NCBI GenBank assembly: GCA_963727635.1
Contig: CAVSHP010000015.1
Coordinates: 944,074-1,008,073, forward strand
Reading direction: 5' to 3'
DNA: 64,000 nucleotides
DNA from: SZUA-36 sp963727635
GTDB lineage: Bacteria > Pseudomonadota > Gammaproteobacteria > Xanthomonadales > SZUA-36
The stretch's first letter is position 1. Each line of letters begins with the position of its first letter. The position numbers and the translations under genes are program-made. Below, in pieces: positions 40,144-48,881 of this stretch. Below the pieces are notes generated by a model that saw only the letters and a list, made by a program, of their open reading frames with translations, did no database searches and was not told the DNA's origin.

Positions 40144-41751
40144 ATGAAGCAACGAATATTGTCCTGGATCAGCCTGCTTGGACCTATCATGTTGCTGGTG
40201 GCGAATGTCGGCGCCCAGGAGACATCTGGTGCTGCCTCTGCGACGAAGATAACCTGTTTTTCTTCAGAAGTGCCACGTCAGCATTGTGCCGCCAATACTT
40301 CAGCCGGTGTGCTAATGGCGCGTACACTCGGGTCTTCTGCCTGTTTGCTGGGCAAGACCTGGGGGTATGACGATGCCGGTGTCTGGGTGCTCGACGGTTG
40401 CAGCGCCGAGTTCATCGTTATGGGCAGCCCCGGAGATTCTGCGGGTGGCGATACGACGGTTTCAAGCGGTGAAGCACAGACACCCGTTCTTGTAGTGGCT
40501 GAAGCCGCAAATGTTGAAAGCGAAATAGATATACCCAACGTAGTGGCTGATCCTGAAAACGAAACCTGGGGTTTCCTTGATCCAGGAAAGGGCTTCCTGC
40601 TGGGGAAGGGGGATGCCGGTGAGGCATCGCTCAGTGCCTATGCGCTGCTACGTTATATGAACCAGAAAGACGACGATGGCGTTTTCACGGACCATCTCGG
40701 CAATGAGCGTCCCGTTGATGGCCGGAAGGATATCTACTCACACCGTGTACTGGTTTGGTTGAACGGTTGGGTTGGCACCCCGAAACTCCGATATACCATT
40801 GCCTGGTGGACGGTTACCGCGACCGACCAGGACGCCTTGTTCGGTAACATCGGTTATCAGTTCAGTCCACACTTCAACCTGTACGCCGGTATCTTCGGCA
40901 ACCCGGGTTCGCGCTCGATGCAGGGTTCACACCCCTATTGGCTGGGCAATGACCGGGTCATGGCTGATGAATTTTTCCGGCCCTTCTTCACCCAGGGTAT
41001 TTTCGCCAATGGCGTGATCACTCCCGGCCTGTGGTACAGCGCCTCTATGGGCAACAGTTCGAGCACGCTGGGCAACACCGCGCTGCAACTGGATCGCAAG
41101 TGGACATACGGTGGTTCGCTTTGGTGGATGCCCACTACCAAGGAATTCGGGCCACGTGGCGGCTATGGAGATTGGGAATGGCATGAAGACCTGGCTACAC
41201 GATTTGGTGTGTCCTCTGTTTACAGTCCGGAAGAACGCTACACCCCGATCGGTGTTGCAGCAGGCAACACGGCATTGAGGTTGGCGGATAGCCTGAACCT
41301 GTTCGAGACGGGTTCATTGGTTCCTGGTGTCACCGTGACCAACGCCGACTACCGTATCCTCTCGGTCGACGCCGGCTTTAAATACAAGGGGATATTCATG
41401 CAAATCGAGTATTTCCAGCGTTGTCTGGACAGCTTCAAGGCGGATGGTGTTCTGCCTATGTCCGAGATCAAGGACCACGGCTACTATGTACAGGCGTCGT
41501 TCTATCCAATACCGCACAAACTCGAAGTGTATGGCGCGACCTCGCAAATTTTCGCGGAACAAAGTCTCGGTTTTCGCGACAGCAACGAATACATCGTCGG
41601 TATGAACTATTACCCGTTCAACACACGCAATCACCGGCTCAATCTGCAGTACATCAACGTCAACCGCTCCCCGGTCAGCAGCACCTTCGGTTACTACGTT
41701 GGCGGGCAGGAAGGCGACACCGTGGCCGCAGCCTTTTCGATTTTTTTCTGA
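40144..41751 (+). CDS. DUF3011 domain fused to an outer-membrane barrel-like protein
   Basis: The 535-residue protein has a signal peptide (LGPIMLLVANVGA). A short cysteine-containing DUF3011-like module follows (ITCFSSEVPRQHC ... ACLLGKTWGYDDAG ... VLDGCSAEFIVM, residues about 35-95), then a linker, then about 370 residues of amphipathic strands rich in Tyr, Trp and Gly ending in FSIFF, a C-terminal Phe typical of BAM-inserted barrels. It is probably a porin-type channel with an accessory periplasmic domain. ATG 40144 is chosen for its signal and GGAAA upstream. First gene of the 40.1-45.4 kb operon. Confidence 0.65.
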   Translation: MKQRILSWISLLGPIMLLVANVGAQETSGAASATKITCFSSEVPRQHCAANTSAGVLMARTLGSSACLLGKTWGYDDAGVWVLDGCSAEFIVMGSPGDSAGGDTTVSSGEAQTPVLVVAEAANVESEIDIPNVVADPENETWGFLDPGKGFLLGKGDAGEASLSAYALLRYMNQKDDDGVFTDHLGNERPVDGRKDIYSHRVLVWLNGWVGTPKLRYTIAWWTVTATDQDALFGNIGYQFSPHFNLYAGIFGNPGSRSMQGSHPYWLGNDRVMADEFFRPFFTQGIFANGVITPGLWYSASMGNSSSTLGNTALQLDRKWTYGGSLWWMPTTKEFGPRGGYGDWEWHEDLATRFGVSSVYSPEERYTPIGVAAGNTALRLADSLNLFETGSLVPGVTVTNADYRILSVDAGFKYKGIFMQIEYFQRCLDSFKADGVLPMSEIKDHGYYVQASFYPIPHKLEVYGATSQIFAEQSLGFRDSNEYIVGMNYYPFNTRNHRLNLQYINVNRSPVSSTFGYYVGGQEGDTVAAAFSIFF

Positions 41752-41789
41752 AAAGCCGGTTCACTGTCTGAGATTTGGAGAATTTGAAA

Positions 41790-42932
41790 ATGATCAAGCA
41801 TGAGCAAGGGTGGTATTACAAAGTTGCAAAAACGGTTCTTAAACCGGGCCTGGCTGTTTTACTCGGGCTCTGGTTTTCGATGGGTTTCATGGTGGCTGTT
41901 TCGGCCGATACAGGTACACCGCCAGCCTGGAAAAGCGCCGTGTTCAACGACTCCCATTTTCATCTGACCAACTACGTGCAGGAAGGCACGGACATGTCCG
42001 ACTTTGTCGACATGATGGGCAAACGGATCGGACGCTCCACCGTGTTTGGCCTGCCGCTGCAACAGATGTGGTTCTACGGCAACACCGGTGACTTCGCCCC
42101 CACCTATTACCTGCAGAGTGATGCGCCGCTGTACTACTACTCGTTCACCGACGCGTACATCGCCATGGCGTACAAGGCACTGCCTGCGAAAAAACAGGCG
42201 CGGCTAGACCCGATGATCACCGGTTTCAACCCGGCGGATATGTATGCCGTCGATCATATCCGGCGAGTGCTGACCACCTTTCCAGGCGTGTTCGTCGGCA
42301 TCGGCGAATTCACCATCCACAAGGAATTTGTCTCATCCAAGATAGCCGGTGAAGTCGCCAGCCTGACCAATCCGGCACTCGACCGGATACTGGACTTTGC
42401 TGCCGAATCGGGCCTTATCGTGCTGCTCCACAACGACATCAACATGCCGTTTCCGAAACCCGGTCAGGAGCCTTATATGCTGGCGCAAATGAAGGAGCTG
42501 TTCATGCGCCACCAGGATGCCACGATCATCTGGGCGCATCTCGGCGTCGGCCGGATCGTACGGCCTCTCGAACAGCAAGCGGCGATCGTTGAGAAAATCT
42601 GCACCGATCCCGGGCTCAGCCATGTTTACATGGATATTTCATGGGACGAGGTTGCCAAGTACATAACCGCTTCACCCGAGGCGATCCGGCGCACCGCAGA
42701 TTTGATCAACCGCTATCCGGACCGCTTCCTGTTTGGCACGGACATCGTTGCCCCGGCTTCGGTCGATGCATTGGTCGCAGTCTATGAAACCTATGGGCCG
42801 CTATGGGAAAAACTGACACCGGAAGCGTTCAACAAGATAACCCGAGGAAACTATGACCACCTTTTTAACCAGGCAAGGCAGAAGGTAAGGGCGTGGGAAA
42901 TCAACAAATTGCAGACCAGGAGTAAACAATGA
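41790..42932 (+). CDS. Exported amidohydrolase-family protein (TIM-barrel, Amidohydro_2 type)
   Basis: The 380-residue protein has a transmembrane or signal segment (LAVLLGLWFSMGFMVAV). The TIM-barrel fold carries the usual His/Asp pattern: NDSHFHL at the start, a GIGEFTIH segment, VLLHNDIN, IWAHLGVGR and a terminal FLFGTDIV. This matches the Amidohydro_2 group, which includes hydrolases and decarboxylases. The substrate cannot be read from the sequence. Its stop overlaps the next gene start (ATGA), so it is coupled with the porin gene downstream. Confidence 0.78.
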   Translation: MIKHEQGWYYKVAKTVLKPGLAVLLGLWFSMGFMVAVSADTGTPPAWKSAVFNDSHFHLTNYVQEGTDMSDFVDMMGKRIGRSTVFGLPLQQMWFYGNTGDFAPTYYLQSDAPLYYYSFTDAYIAMAYKALPAKKQARLDPMITGFNPADMYAVDHIRRVLTTFPGVFVGIGEFTIHKEFVSSKIAGEVASLTNPALDRILDFAAESGLIVLLHNDINMPFPKPGQEPYMLAQMKELFMRHQDATIIWAHLGVGRIVRPLEQQAAIVEKICTDPGLSHVYMDISWDEVAKYITASPEAIRRTADLINRYPDRFLFGTDIVAPASVDALVAVYETYGPLWEKLTPEAFNKITRGNYDHLFNQARQKVRAWEINKLQTRSKQ

Positions 42933-44350
42933 ACATCTTTTCAACTAAAGGCAGATCATCCCGGCGGGCGAAAGTATTGCGTCCGTCCCTGTTGGCGGCT
43001 GCGGTTTCCGTGGGACTTATGTCCTGGGGCAGCCTGGCGTCAGCCACTGAATCCACACCCTCGCTTGACGAAATGTGGCAGATCATTCAGCAACAGCAGG
43101 CTGAAATCAAACAGCTGAAAGATCAGAACGCGCATTTGCTTGAACGCTCTGAAGCCCCGATGCCGGTGGCGCGGGCGGACTCGCCTTCCGAGGAGACGGA
43201 CGCTGCACCGCAAAAGGCACCTTCCGGTACGAAAATAGACATTTATGGCGCTGCCATGCTCGACATGGGTTACCAGTTCAACCAGAACAACCCGGACTGG
43301 TTTGACGTGGTCCGACCGACCAAACTGCCTTCGTACAAAGACGAATTCGGCGCGGATGGCGATTTCTATTCCGGTGTCAGGCAGAGCCGCCTGGGTGTCA
43401 AGACCTGGACGCCGACCAAGCTGGGCGAATTGCACACGATCTTTGAATTCGAACTCTTCGGCGTCGGCAGTGATGCCGGCCAGACGACCTTCCGTCTGCG
43501 GCATGCATGGGGCGAGCTCGGACAATTCGGCGCTGGTCAGACCTGGAGCCCGTTTATGGACCCGGATGTGTTCCCCAACTCGATCGAATACTGGGGCCCG
43601 AGCGGCATGGTGTTTTTCCGCAATGTCCAGGCACGCTGGACACCCTGGCAGGACGGCGGTTCGAACTTCATGGTGGCCCTCGAACGGCCTGGCGCCAGTG
43701 GTGACCAGGGTAAATACGATGAAAACCCGGGGCTCGACGGTGTGCAGGGGCACTTCCCCCTGCCTGACCTCTCTGCCCACTACCGCTACCAACAGGATTG
43801 GGGGCATGTACAGGTTGCCGGTATTCTCAGGAAGATCGAATGGAAGGACCTCAACGATGACCCGTATAACCTGAGCGGCAGCGCGACCGGCTGGGGTATC
43901 AACCTGAGCACGAACATCAACCTCGGACCGCATGTGTTCCGTGGTTCGGTGGTCTACGGCGATGGCATCCAGAATTACATGAATGACGCGACATCGGATA
44001 TCGGTATCAAGGACAACTTCCAGAATCCGCTGAAACCGGTGGTGGGCACTGCCTTGCCGGTGCTAGGAATCGTCGCGTTCCTCGATCTCAACTGGAGCGA
44101 GCAATGGACAAGCACGGTTGGTTACTCACTGCTGGATATGAACAACAGCAACGGCCAGAGTCCGGATGCATTCAACAAGGGCCAGTACGCCCTGGCCAAC
44201 ATTCTCTATCACCCGGTGCCAAACGTGTTTTTCGGTCCGGAACTGCAGTGGGCGAGACGTGATAATTACCTGGACGGTTTCAGTTCCGATGATTTCCGCA
44301 TCCAGTTTTCCGCGAAATACAGTTTTGGCAAATCTTTTGGAGGTAATTGA
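42929..44350 (+). CDS. DcaP-like trimeric porin
   Basis: The 473-residue protein has a signal peptide (SWGSLASA), a short coiled coil (MWQIIQQQQAEIKQLKDQN) and a long beta-barrel starting GTKIDIYGAAMLDMGYQFNQ, with porin-like strand repeats (SRLGVKTWTPTKLGELHTIF). DcaP proteins form channels for negatively charged or dicarboxylic compounds, some linked to peptide or beta-lactam uptake. Intact, and coupled by ATGA overlap to the amidohydrolase and by a 1-base gap to the glutaminase. Confidence 0.8.
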   Translation: MNIFSTKGRSSRRAKVLRPSLLAAAVSVGLMSWGSLASATESTPSLDEMWQIIQQQQAEIKQLKDQNAHLLERSEAPMPVARADSPSEETDAAPQKAPSGTKIDIYGAAMLDMGYQFNQNNPDWFDVVRPTKLPSYKDEFGADGDFYSGVRQSRLGVKTWTPTKLGELHTIFEFELFGVGSDAGQTTFRLRHAWGELGQFGAGQTWSPFMDPDVFPNSIEYWGPSGMVFFRNVQARWTPWQDGGSNFMVALERPGASGDQGKYDENPGLDGVQGHFPLPDLSAHYRYQQDWGHVQVAGILRKIEWKDLNDDPYNLSGSATGWGINLSTNINLGPHVFRGSVVYGDGIQNYMNDATSDIGIKDNFQNPLKPVVGTALPVLGIVAFLDLNWSEQWTSTVGYSLLDMNNSNGQSPDAFNKGQYALANILYHPVPNVFFGPELQWARRDNYLDGFSSDDFRIQFSAKYSFGKSFGGN

Positions 44351-44351
44351 A

Positions 44352-45377
44352 ATGATCCGTTCTGAAAAATTAAATCGTGGACTGGTTTTGTCCGCTTCAC
44401 TGCTTGCTTTGGGTTTGCTTGCCGGTTCTGCACAGGCGCAGACAGCCAAGGAATTCCAGGCCATCGTCAACAAGGTACACGCAAAATACCTGCCCCTGCA
44501 GGAAGGTGCCAATGCTGACTACATCCCGATCCTTACCGAGACCCCCAGCGACCTGTTCGGTGTCGTGATCGTCACCAGGGAAGGCAAGGTCTACGAGGCG
44601 GGCGATGTTGATTACAAGTTCTCCATACAGTCAGTTTCCAAGCCGTTCACGGCAGCCCTGGTGATGACCCAGCTGGGCACCGAGGCCGTCCGGGAAAAGA
44701 TCGGCGTCGAGCCTACAGGCTTACCCTTCAACTCCAAGATGGCGCTGGAACTCTACAATGCGCGCTCCGTCAACCCGCTGGTCAACGCAGGCGCGATCGC
44801 CGCAGTCAGCCTTGTCCAGGCCAAGTCCGAAGAGGACCGTTGGAACCAGGTGCTGCAGAATATCAGCGGCTTCGCCGGTGAGCCGCTGACAGTGCTTGAG
44901 AAGGTCTACGAGTCCGAATACACCACGGCCTTTGGCAACCGCGCCATCGCCAACCTGCTGTACAACTACGGGCGGCTTTACAGTGACCCGGAAGAGGCGC
45001 TGCGCGTCTACACCCTTCAGTGCTCGATCGGTGTCACCGCCAAGGATCTGGGCATGATGGGCGCCACGCTCGCCAACCTCGGCGTCAACCCTGTCTCCGG
45101 TAAACGCATGATGCCGGCCAGGGACGTACCCGAATTGCTGGCGATCATGGCCACGGCTGGCTTTTATGACGAATCCGGCGACTGGATGTATGACGCCGGT
45201 CTTCCAGCCAAGACCGGCGTGGGTGGCGGTATTGTCGCTGTTGTGCCTGGAAAATTCGCCATTGCCACATTCTCGGCACGGCTGAACAAGGCTGGTAACA
45301 GTGTTCGGGGGCTGCACGCCATCCGTGATATCGCCGGCGAGTTGGGTGTCGGGATCTACGGACCGAACCCTGAATAG
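44352..45377 (+). CDS. glsA: Glutaminase A with an export signal
   Basis: Serine-dependent glutaminase, glutamine to glutamate and ammonia. The 341-residue protein matches the family: SIQSVSKPFTAALVM (catalytic Ser-Lys), YNARSVNPLVNAGAIAAVSL, NRAIANLLYNYGR, QCSIGVTAKDLGMMGATLAN and AGLPAKTGVGGGIVAVVPG. Unusually, a clear N-terminal signal peptide (LVLSASLLALGLLAGSAQAQ) precedes the enzyme domain, so it should work in the periplasm. ATG 44352 lies one base after the porin stop, and a terminator follows at 45.44 kb. Confidence 0.93.
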   Translation: MIRSEKLNRGLVLSASLLALGLLAGSAQAQTAKEFQAIVNKVHAKYLPLQEGANADYIPILTETPSDLFGVVIVTREGKVYEAGDVDYKFSIQSVSKPFTAALVMTQLGTEAVREKIGVEPTGLPFNSKMALELYNARSVNPLVNAGAIAAVSLVQAKSEEDRWNQVLQNISGFAGEPLTVLEKVYESEYTTAFGNRAIANLLYNYGRLYSDPEEALRVYTLQCSIGVTAKDLGMMGATLANLGVNPVSGKRMMPARDVPELLAIMATAGFYDESGDWMYDAGLPAKTGVGGGIVAVVPGKFAIATFSARLNKAGNSVRGLHAIRDIAGELGVGIYGPNPE

Positions 45378-45440
45378 ACCCGCGCGAGCAGGGAGAGACA
45401 GCTCACAGTTCAGCATGTTGTGGGCATAGCAATGCAATAG

Positions 45441-45487
45441 TCAGGCACCCATCCCCAGTCCGGGCGATGGGTGCCTGATTTCTTTTT
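45441..45487 (+). terminator. Rho-independent terminator after glsA
   Basis: A 13-bp perfect stem (45441-45453 with 45466-45478) with a 12-base loop is followed by TTTCTTTTTAT. It ends the porin-amidohydrolase-porin-glutaminase operon and separates it from the DUF481 gene. Confidence 0.9.
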
Positions 45488-45604
45488 ATCTGACTTTTTA
45501 TATCCTTATCGAGGATAATGGAAACCCGCAGGATACGGGTGAAGATCTTTCATTCGACTTGCTTGGGAATACGCGCGGCTGGGCGTTGGGAAGGATTTTG
45601 ACAG

Positions 45605-46648
45605 ATGAAAAACAAAGTTAATTCAGGTTTGTGCATGCAGGTTCTGGTGGTTTTGCTGATGGTGTTTTTGAGCCAGTCCGCCTGGGCCGAAAAGACCGAT
45701 ATCGTCTACCTCAAGAACGGTGACCGCATCACCGGCGAGATTAAATCCCTGGTTCGCGGCAAGCTCGAGTTCTCGACCGATCACATGGGTACCGTATCTA
45801 TCGAATGGACAGACATCCTGCAAATTACCAGTAAAACGGGTCATGCCGTTGAACTGACCAACGGGCAGAGATACTACGGTGAACTGGCCAAGTCGGAGAA
45901 GGAAGATATGCTGGTTGTTTCTACCCCGTTGGGACAGGCAGACGTGAATATCGAAGACGTATTTGCGATGTACCCGGTAGAGGCAGGATTTTGGGACAAG
46001 CTCGATGTCACCGCCAACCTGGGACTGAGCTGGGACAAGGGTAGTCAGGTCGGTAAATACAATTTGGGGCTGGATTCGGTGTACCGGCGGGCGGAGTCAA
46101 TCACCCGGGCGTCTTTCAGTACCGAGATCACCACCCAGAATACCGTCAGCGACACCCAGAGAACGCTTTTGAACGGTATGCACAATATTTTCAAACCAAA
46201 CAAGAAATTTCACAGCTATTTCGCCAACCTGGAAAGTAATGATCAACTGGGTATCGACCTGAGGGCGCTGGTCGGCACGGGTTACGGGGTGATGCCGGTG
46301 CGCTCGCCGAGAAGCATGTTTGCATTGGCGCTCGGGCTTGATATCAACCGCGAAATTCCAAGTAATGGTGATGCGCAAACCAATCTCGAAGGCGTGGGCT
46401 GGCTGTCCTATGAGTACTATAAATTCAGCACACCTGAACGCAACTTCAAGACGGATTTCACGGTATTTCCAAGCATCACGGACTGGGGCAGGTGGCGGGC
46501 CAAAATGAACACGAATTTCAGGTTGGAAATCGTCACCGATTTCTTCTGGATACTGGATGTCTACGCCAATTATGATACCGCGCCAATTTCAACTAATGCT
46601 GCCAAAAGCGACTATGGCGTGACCAGTTCGCTGGGTTACAAGTTTTAG
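45605..46648 (+). CDS. DUF481 outer-membrane barrel protein
   Basis: The 347-residue protein has a signal peptide (LMVFLSQSAWA) and an N-terminal periplasmic domain with IVYLKNGDRITGEIKSLVRG, a feature of DUF481-associated proteins, repeated once as VELTNGQRYYGEL. The C-terminal barrel (LGLSWDKGSQVGKYNLGLD through SSLGYKF) ends in Phe. Family members resemble the salt-induced outer-membrane protein YdiY. Intact; no obvious operon partner. Confidence 0.85.
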   Translation: MKNKVNSGLCMQVLVVLLMVFLSQSAWAEKTDIVYLKNGDRITGEIKSLVRGKLEFSTDHMGTVSIEWTDILQITSKTGHAVELTNGQRYYGELAKSEKEDMLVVSTPLGQADVNIEDVFAMYPVEAGFWDKLDVTANLGLSWDKGSQVGKYNLGLDSVYRRAESITRASFSTEITTQNTVSDTQRTLLNGMHNIFKPNKKFHSYFANLESNDQLGIDLRALVGTGYGVMPVRSPRSMFALALGLDINREIPSNGDAQTNLEGVGWLSYEYYKFSTPERNFKTDFTVFPSITDWGRWRAKMNTNFRLEIVTDFFWILDVYANYDTAPISTNAAKSDYGVTSSLGYKF

Positions 46649-46897
46649 ATTTACGCCGCGTGACTGATGCTGCACTACGGTCGCAGCTTAACGCCAGATG
46701 CCAGATGCCGGCTGCAGCAACTTCGAGCCATTTATTCGGCTTGGGCGTGTCAACTTCGATGCCGCCGGGAGCACGGTTGACAGGATAAAATTGTGACCGC
46801 GACAGAAGAATAAAATGGATTGATTTGGATCAATAAGGCGTTTGGGGTATGCGCGTAAGCTTTTCAGCTACCAAAAAGGTATGGAGTTCAGTAGATT

Positions 46898-47527
46898 ATG
46901 AAGCCGAATCGATCTTCCGTTAGCAAGCTGTCACTGCTTCTTTGCGCGCTTGTTTATGTAAGCCTCCTTGCCTCGGCCAGCGCCAGCGAAGAAGTTACCA
47001 AAACCGATATCCCCGAGGGCAAGCAGACCAGCCTGGGACTCTATCTGACCGCGGCGGAGGCCTACGATAAGTGGCTTGCTGCGCCCGATTCTGTCAAGGT
47101 TTTCGATGTACGTACGCTCGAGGAATATATTTACGTCGGTCATGCACCGATGGCCTGGAATATCCCCCTGGCATTTCAAACCCACGTTTGGAATTCCGAA
47201 AACAGACATTTCGCCATGCAGCCAAATGTCGATTTCATATCCCAGGTGAAGGCAATGGCCGGTCCGGACGACACGATACTGGTCATGTGCCGGTCCGGCG
47301 GCCGCAGTGCAAAAGCCGTTAACGTGCTTGCCCAGTCGGGTTTCACAAACGTCTATCAGATCATCGATGGTATGGAGGGTGATGCAGTTGATGACCCGGC
47401 AAGCGCTGACTTTGGCAAGCGGGTCAAGAACGGCTGGAAAAACTCAAATTTGCCCTGGACCTACGATCTTGATCCCGCGCTTATGCAACTGACGAACAAG
47501 CAGAAAGCGGCAGCCGTAAAAGAATAA
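46898..47527 (+). CDS. Exported rhodanese-like domain protein
   Basis: The 209-residue protein has a signal peptide ending near LLASASAS. The rhodanese domain follows: VFDVRTLEEYIYVGHAPMA, then the active-site loop with Cys in VMCRSGGRSAKA, then FTNVYQIIDGMEGD. It is a single-domain periplasmic sulfurtransferase-like protein; its sulfur donor and acceptor are unknown. It precedes the DUF2092 gene by about 130 bases and may share its transcript. Confidence 0.86.
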   Translation: MKPNRSSVSKLSLLLCALVYVSLLASASASEEVTKTDIPEGKQTSLGLYLTAAEAYDKWLAAPDSVKVFDVRTLEEYIYVGHAPMAWNIPLAFQTHVWNSENRHFAMQPNVDFISQVKAMAGPDDTILVMCRSGGRSAKAVNVLAQSGFTNVYQIIDGMEGDAVDDPASADFGKRVKNGWKNSNLPWTYDLDPALMQLTNKQKAAAVKE

Positions 47528-47655
47528 TTAGCACGCGCTCAGCCAAGAATCAAAATAGCCGCGCACGAGGACGCGCAAAGCAATACAATTGGAACCAGGG
47601 AGTCGAAATCGAAAATCAGACAACCTGAAAACATTGGTCAAACAGGAAAATACAG

Positions 47656-48465
47656 ATGAATATATCAGCACGAAAATGGCTGAGGAAAGCCGGACACAGC
47701 TTATCCCCAGTAGCGATATCCCTTGTGTTCATGATGACGGCGACAAGCGCGGCGAGAGCCGATGAAGCCGATGCAAAGCGAATTCTCAAGTCCATGTCCG
47801 ACTACCTGGCCGCACAAAAGGCGATTTCGTTTCAGTTCGATGCCGTCCTTGAAGTAGTGACCAGTGAGAATCAAAAACTGGGCCTGGCAAGTTCGGGTAG
47901 TGTTTCCCTGCAAAGACCCGATAAAATCCACGCCACGCGCGCCGGCGGATTTGCCAATGTCAGCATGACATTTGATGGTAAGACGATGACCCTGGTCGGC
48001 AACAACCTGAACCTGTACACGCAGATCGAGGCGCCTGGCACGGTCGATCAATTGGTTGAGGTCATGCGCAACCAATACGGCAGACCCTTACCTGCCGCGG
48101 ATTTGCTGATGAGCGATCCCTACGATGCACTGATGCTCGACGTGCTTGACGTAAAAGACCTGGGCAGCGGTGTGGTCGGTGGTGTCGAATGTGACTCGTT
48201 TGCTTTCCGGGCCAAGGAAGTCGACTGGCAGATCTGGATCGCCCACGGCGATCGGCCCTATCCATGTCGCTATGTCATTACCTCCAAGCTCCTCACCGGC
48301 GGACCCCAGTACAGTATTCAGGTCAGTAACTGGAAAACCGGTGATGAAGCCGCAGTCGGTGATTTCAGCTTCAAGAACCCGACCAATGCTGAAAAGGTTG
48401 AACTGGAAGATCTGAAGGGCGCAGGCGATCTGCCGGAACAATTTAAAATGGGAGAATCCAAATGA
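47656..48465 (+). CDS. DUF2092 exported protein
   Basis: The 269-residue protein has a signal peptide (LVFMMTATSAARA) and the DUF2092 fold, related to the LolA/LolB lipoprotein-carrier superfamily: ILKSMSDYLAAQKAISFQFD, ASSGSVSLQRPDKIHATRAG, VGGVECDSFAFRAKEVDWQI and PYPCRYVITSKLL. It may bind a hydrophobic ligand in the periplasm, but no member has a settled function. Its stop overlaps the next small gene start (ATGA). Confidence 0.85.
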   Translation: MNISARKWLRKAGHSLSPVAISLVFMMTATSAARADEADAKRILKSMSDYLAAQKAISFQFDAVLEVVTSENQKLGLASSGSVSLQRPDKIHATRAGGFANVSMTFDGKTMTLVGNNLNLYTQIEAPGTVDQLVEVMRNQYGRPLPAADLLMSDPYDALMLDVLDVKDLGSGVVGGVECDSFAFRAKEVDWQIWIAHGDRPYPCRYVITSKLLTGGPQYSIQVSNWKTGDEAAVGDFSFKNPTNAEKVELEDLKGAGDLPEQFKMGESK

Positions 48466-48674
48466 GTAAATTGAAAAGACTGGGTATCCTGGTGATGGTC
48501 ACGGTAATCGTGATTTTCGGATCTGAAATCGGCGAGCAGTTGGCGGTTCCGGGGGTTCACAGTGTGATCCCGAGCGCCGAAGCTATCGTCGGCCGGCCGT
48601 TAACGCCGGTGAGTGTAGCCGGTGTGGCACGACGCACAGTACGGCGTTGCGCAGTGGGTGTCTATTACTGTTAA
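48462..48674 (+). CDS. Small exported protein of unknown function
   Basis: The 70-residue product has an N-terminal hydrophobic helix (LGILVMVTVIVIFG) followed by SAEAIVGRPLTPVSVAGVAR and a Cys-containing tail (RRCAVGVYYC). It overlaps the DUF2092 stop by four bases, so it is translationally coupled and probably a partner of that protein. Related small proteins appear to accompany DUF2092 genes elsewhere; their function is unknown. Confidence 0.68.
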   Translation: MSKLKRLGILVMVTVIVIFGSEIGEQLAVPGVHSVIPSAEAIVGRPLTPVSVAGVARRTVRRCAVGVYYC

Positions 48675-48710
48675 ACCAGGGGCGGAGAGTCTGACCCCAA
48701 CTTGAATGAT

Positions 48711-48736
48711 GCCGCCGCAGGACCTTCTGTGGCGGC
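48711..48736 (+). terminator. Stem-loop after the DUF2092 operon
   Basis: A GC-rich stem pairs 48711-48720 with 48727-48736 around a six-base loop, between the small exported protein gene and the convergent radical SAM gene. No T-run follows, so it may be a weak or bidirectional terminator. Confidence 0.45.
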
Positions 48737-48881
48737 AGTCACGAAGGGGCAGGGCGCGGACCGATGTTCAAACAGGTCACCCCCTGTCGCTTGGTCAAGC
48801 ATGCGGATGAAGGTTTAATGCGACTGCCTTTGCAGAATTGCAGGACATTTTGAATTGGCATGTGAACGTCTGCGCTGTTAG

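Noticed and set aside
44166..44351. N-terminal extension of the glutaminase from an upstream in-frame ATG
   Set aside because: The extension reads through the end of the porin gene in another frame; the ATG at 44352 gives a proper signal peptide.
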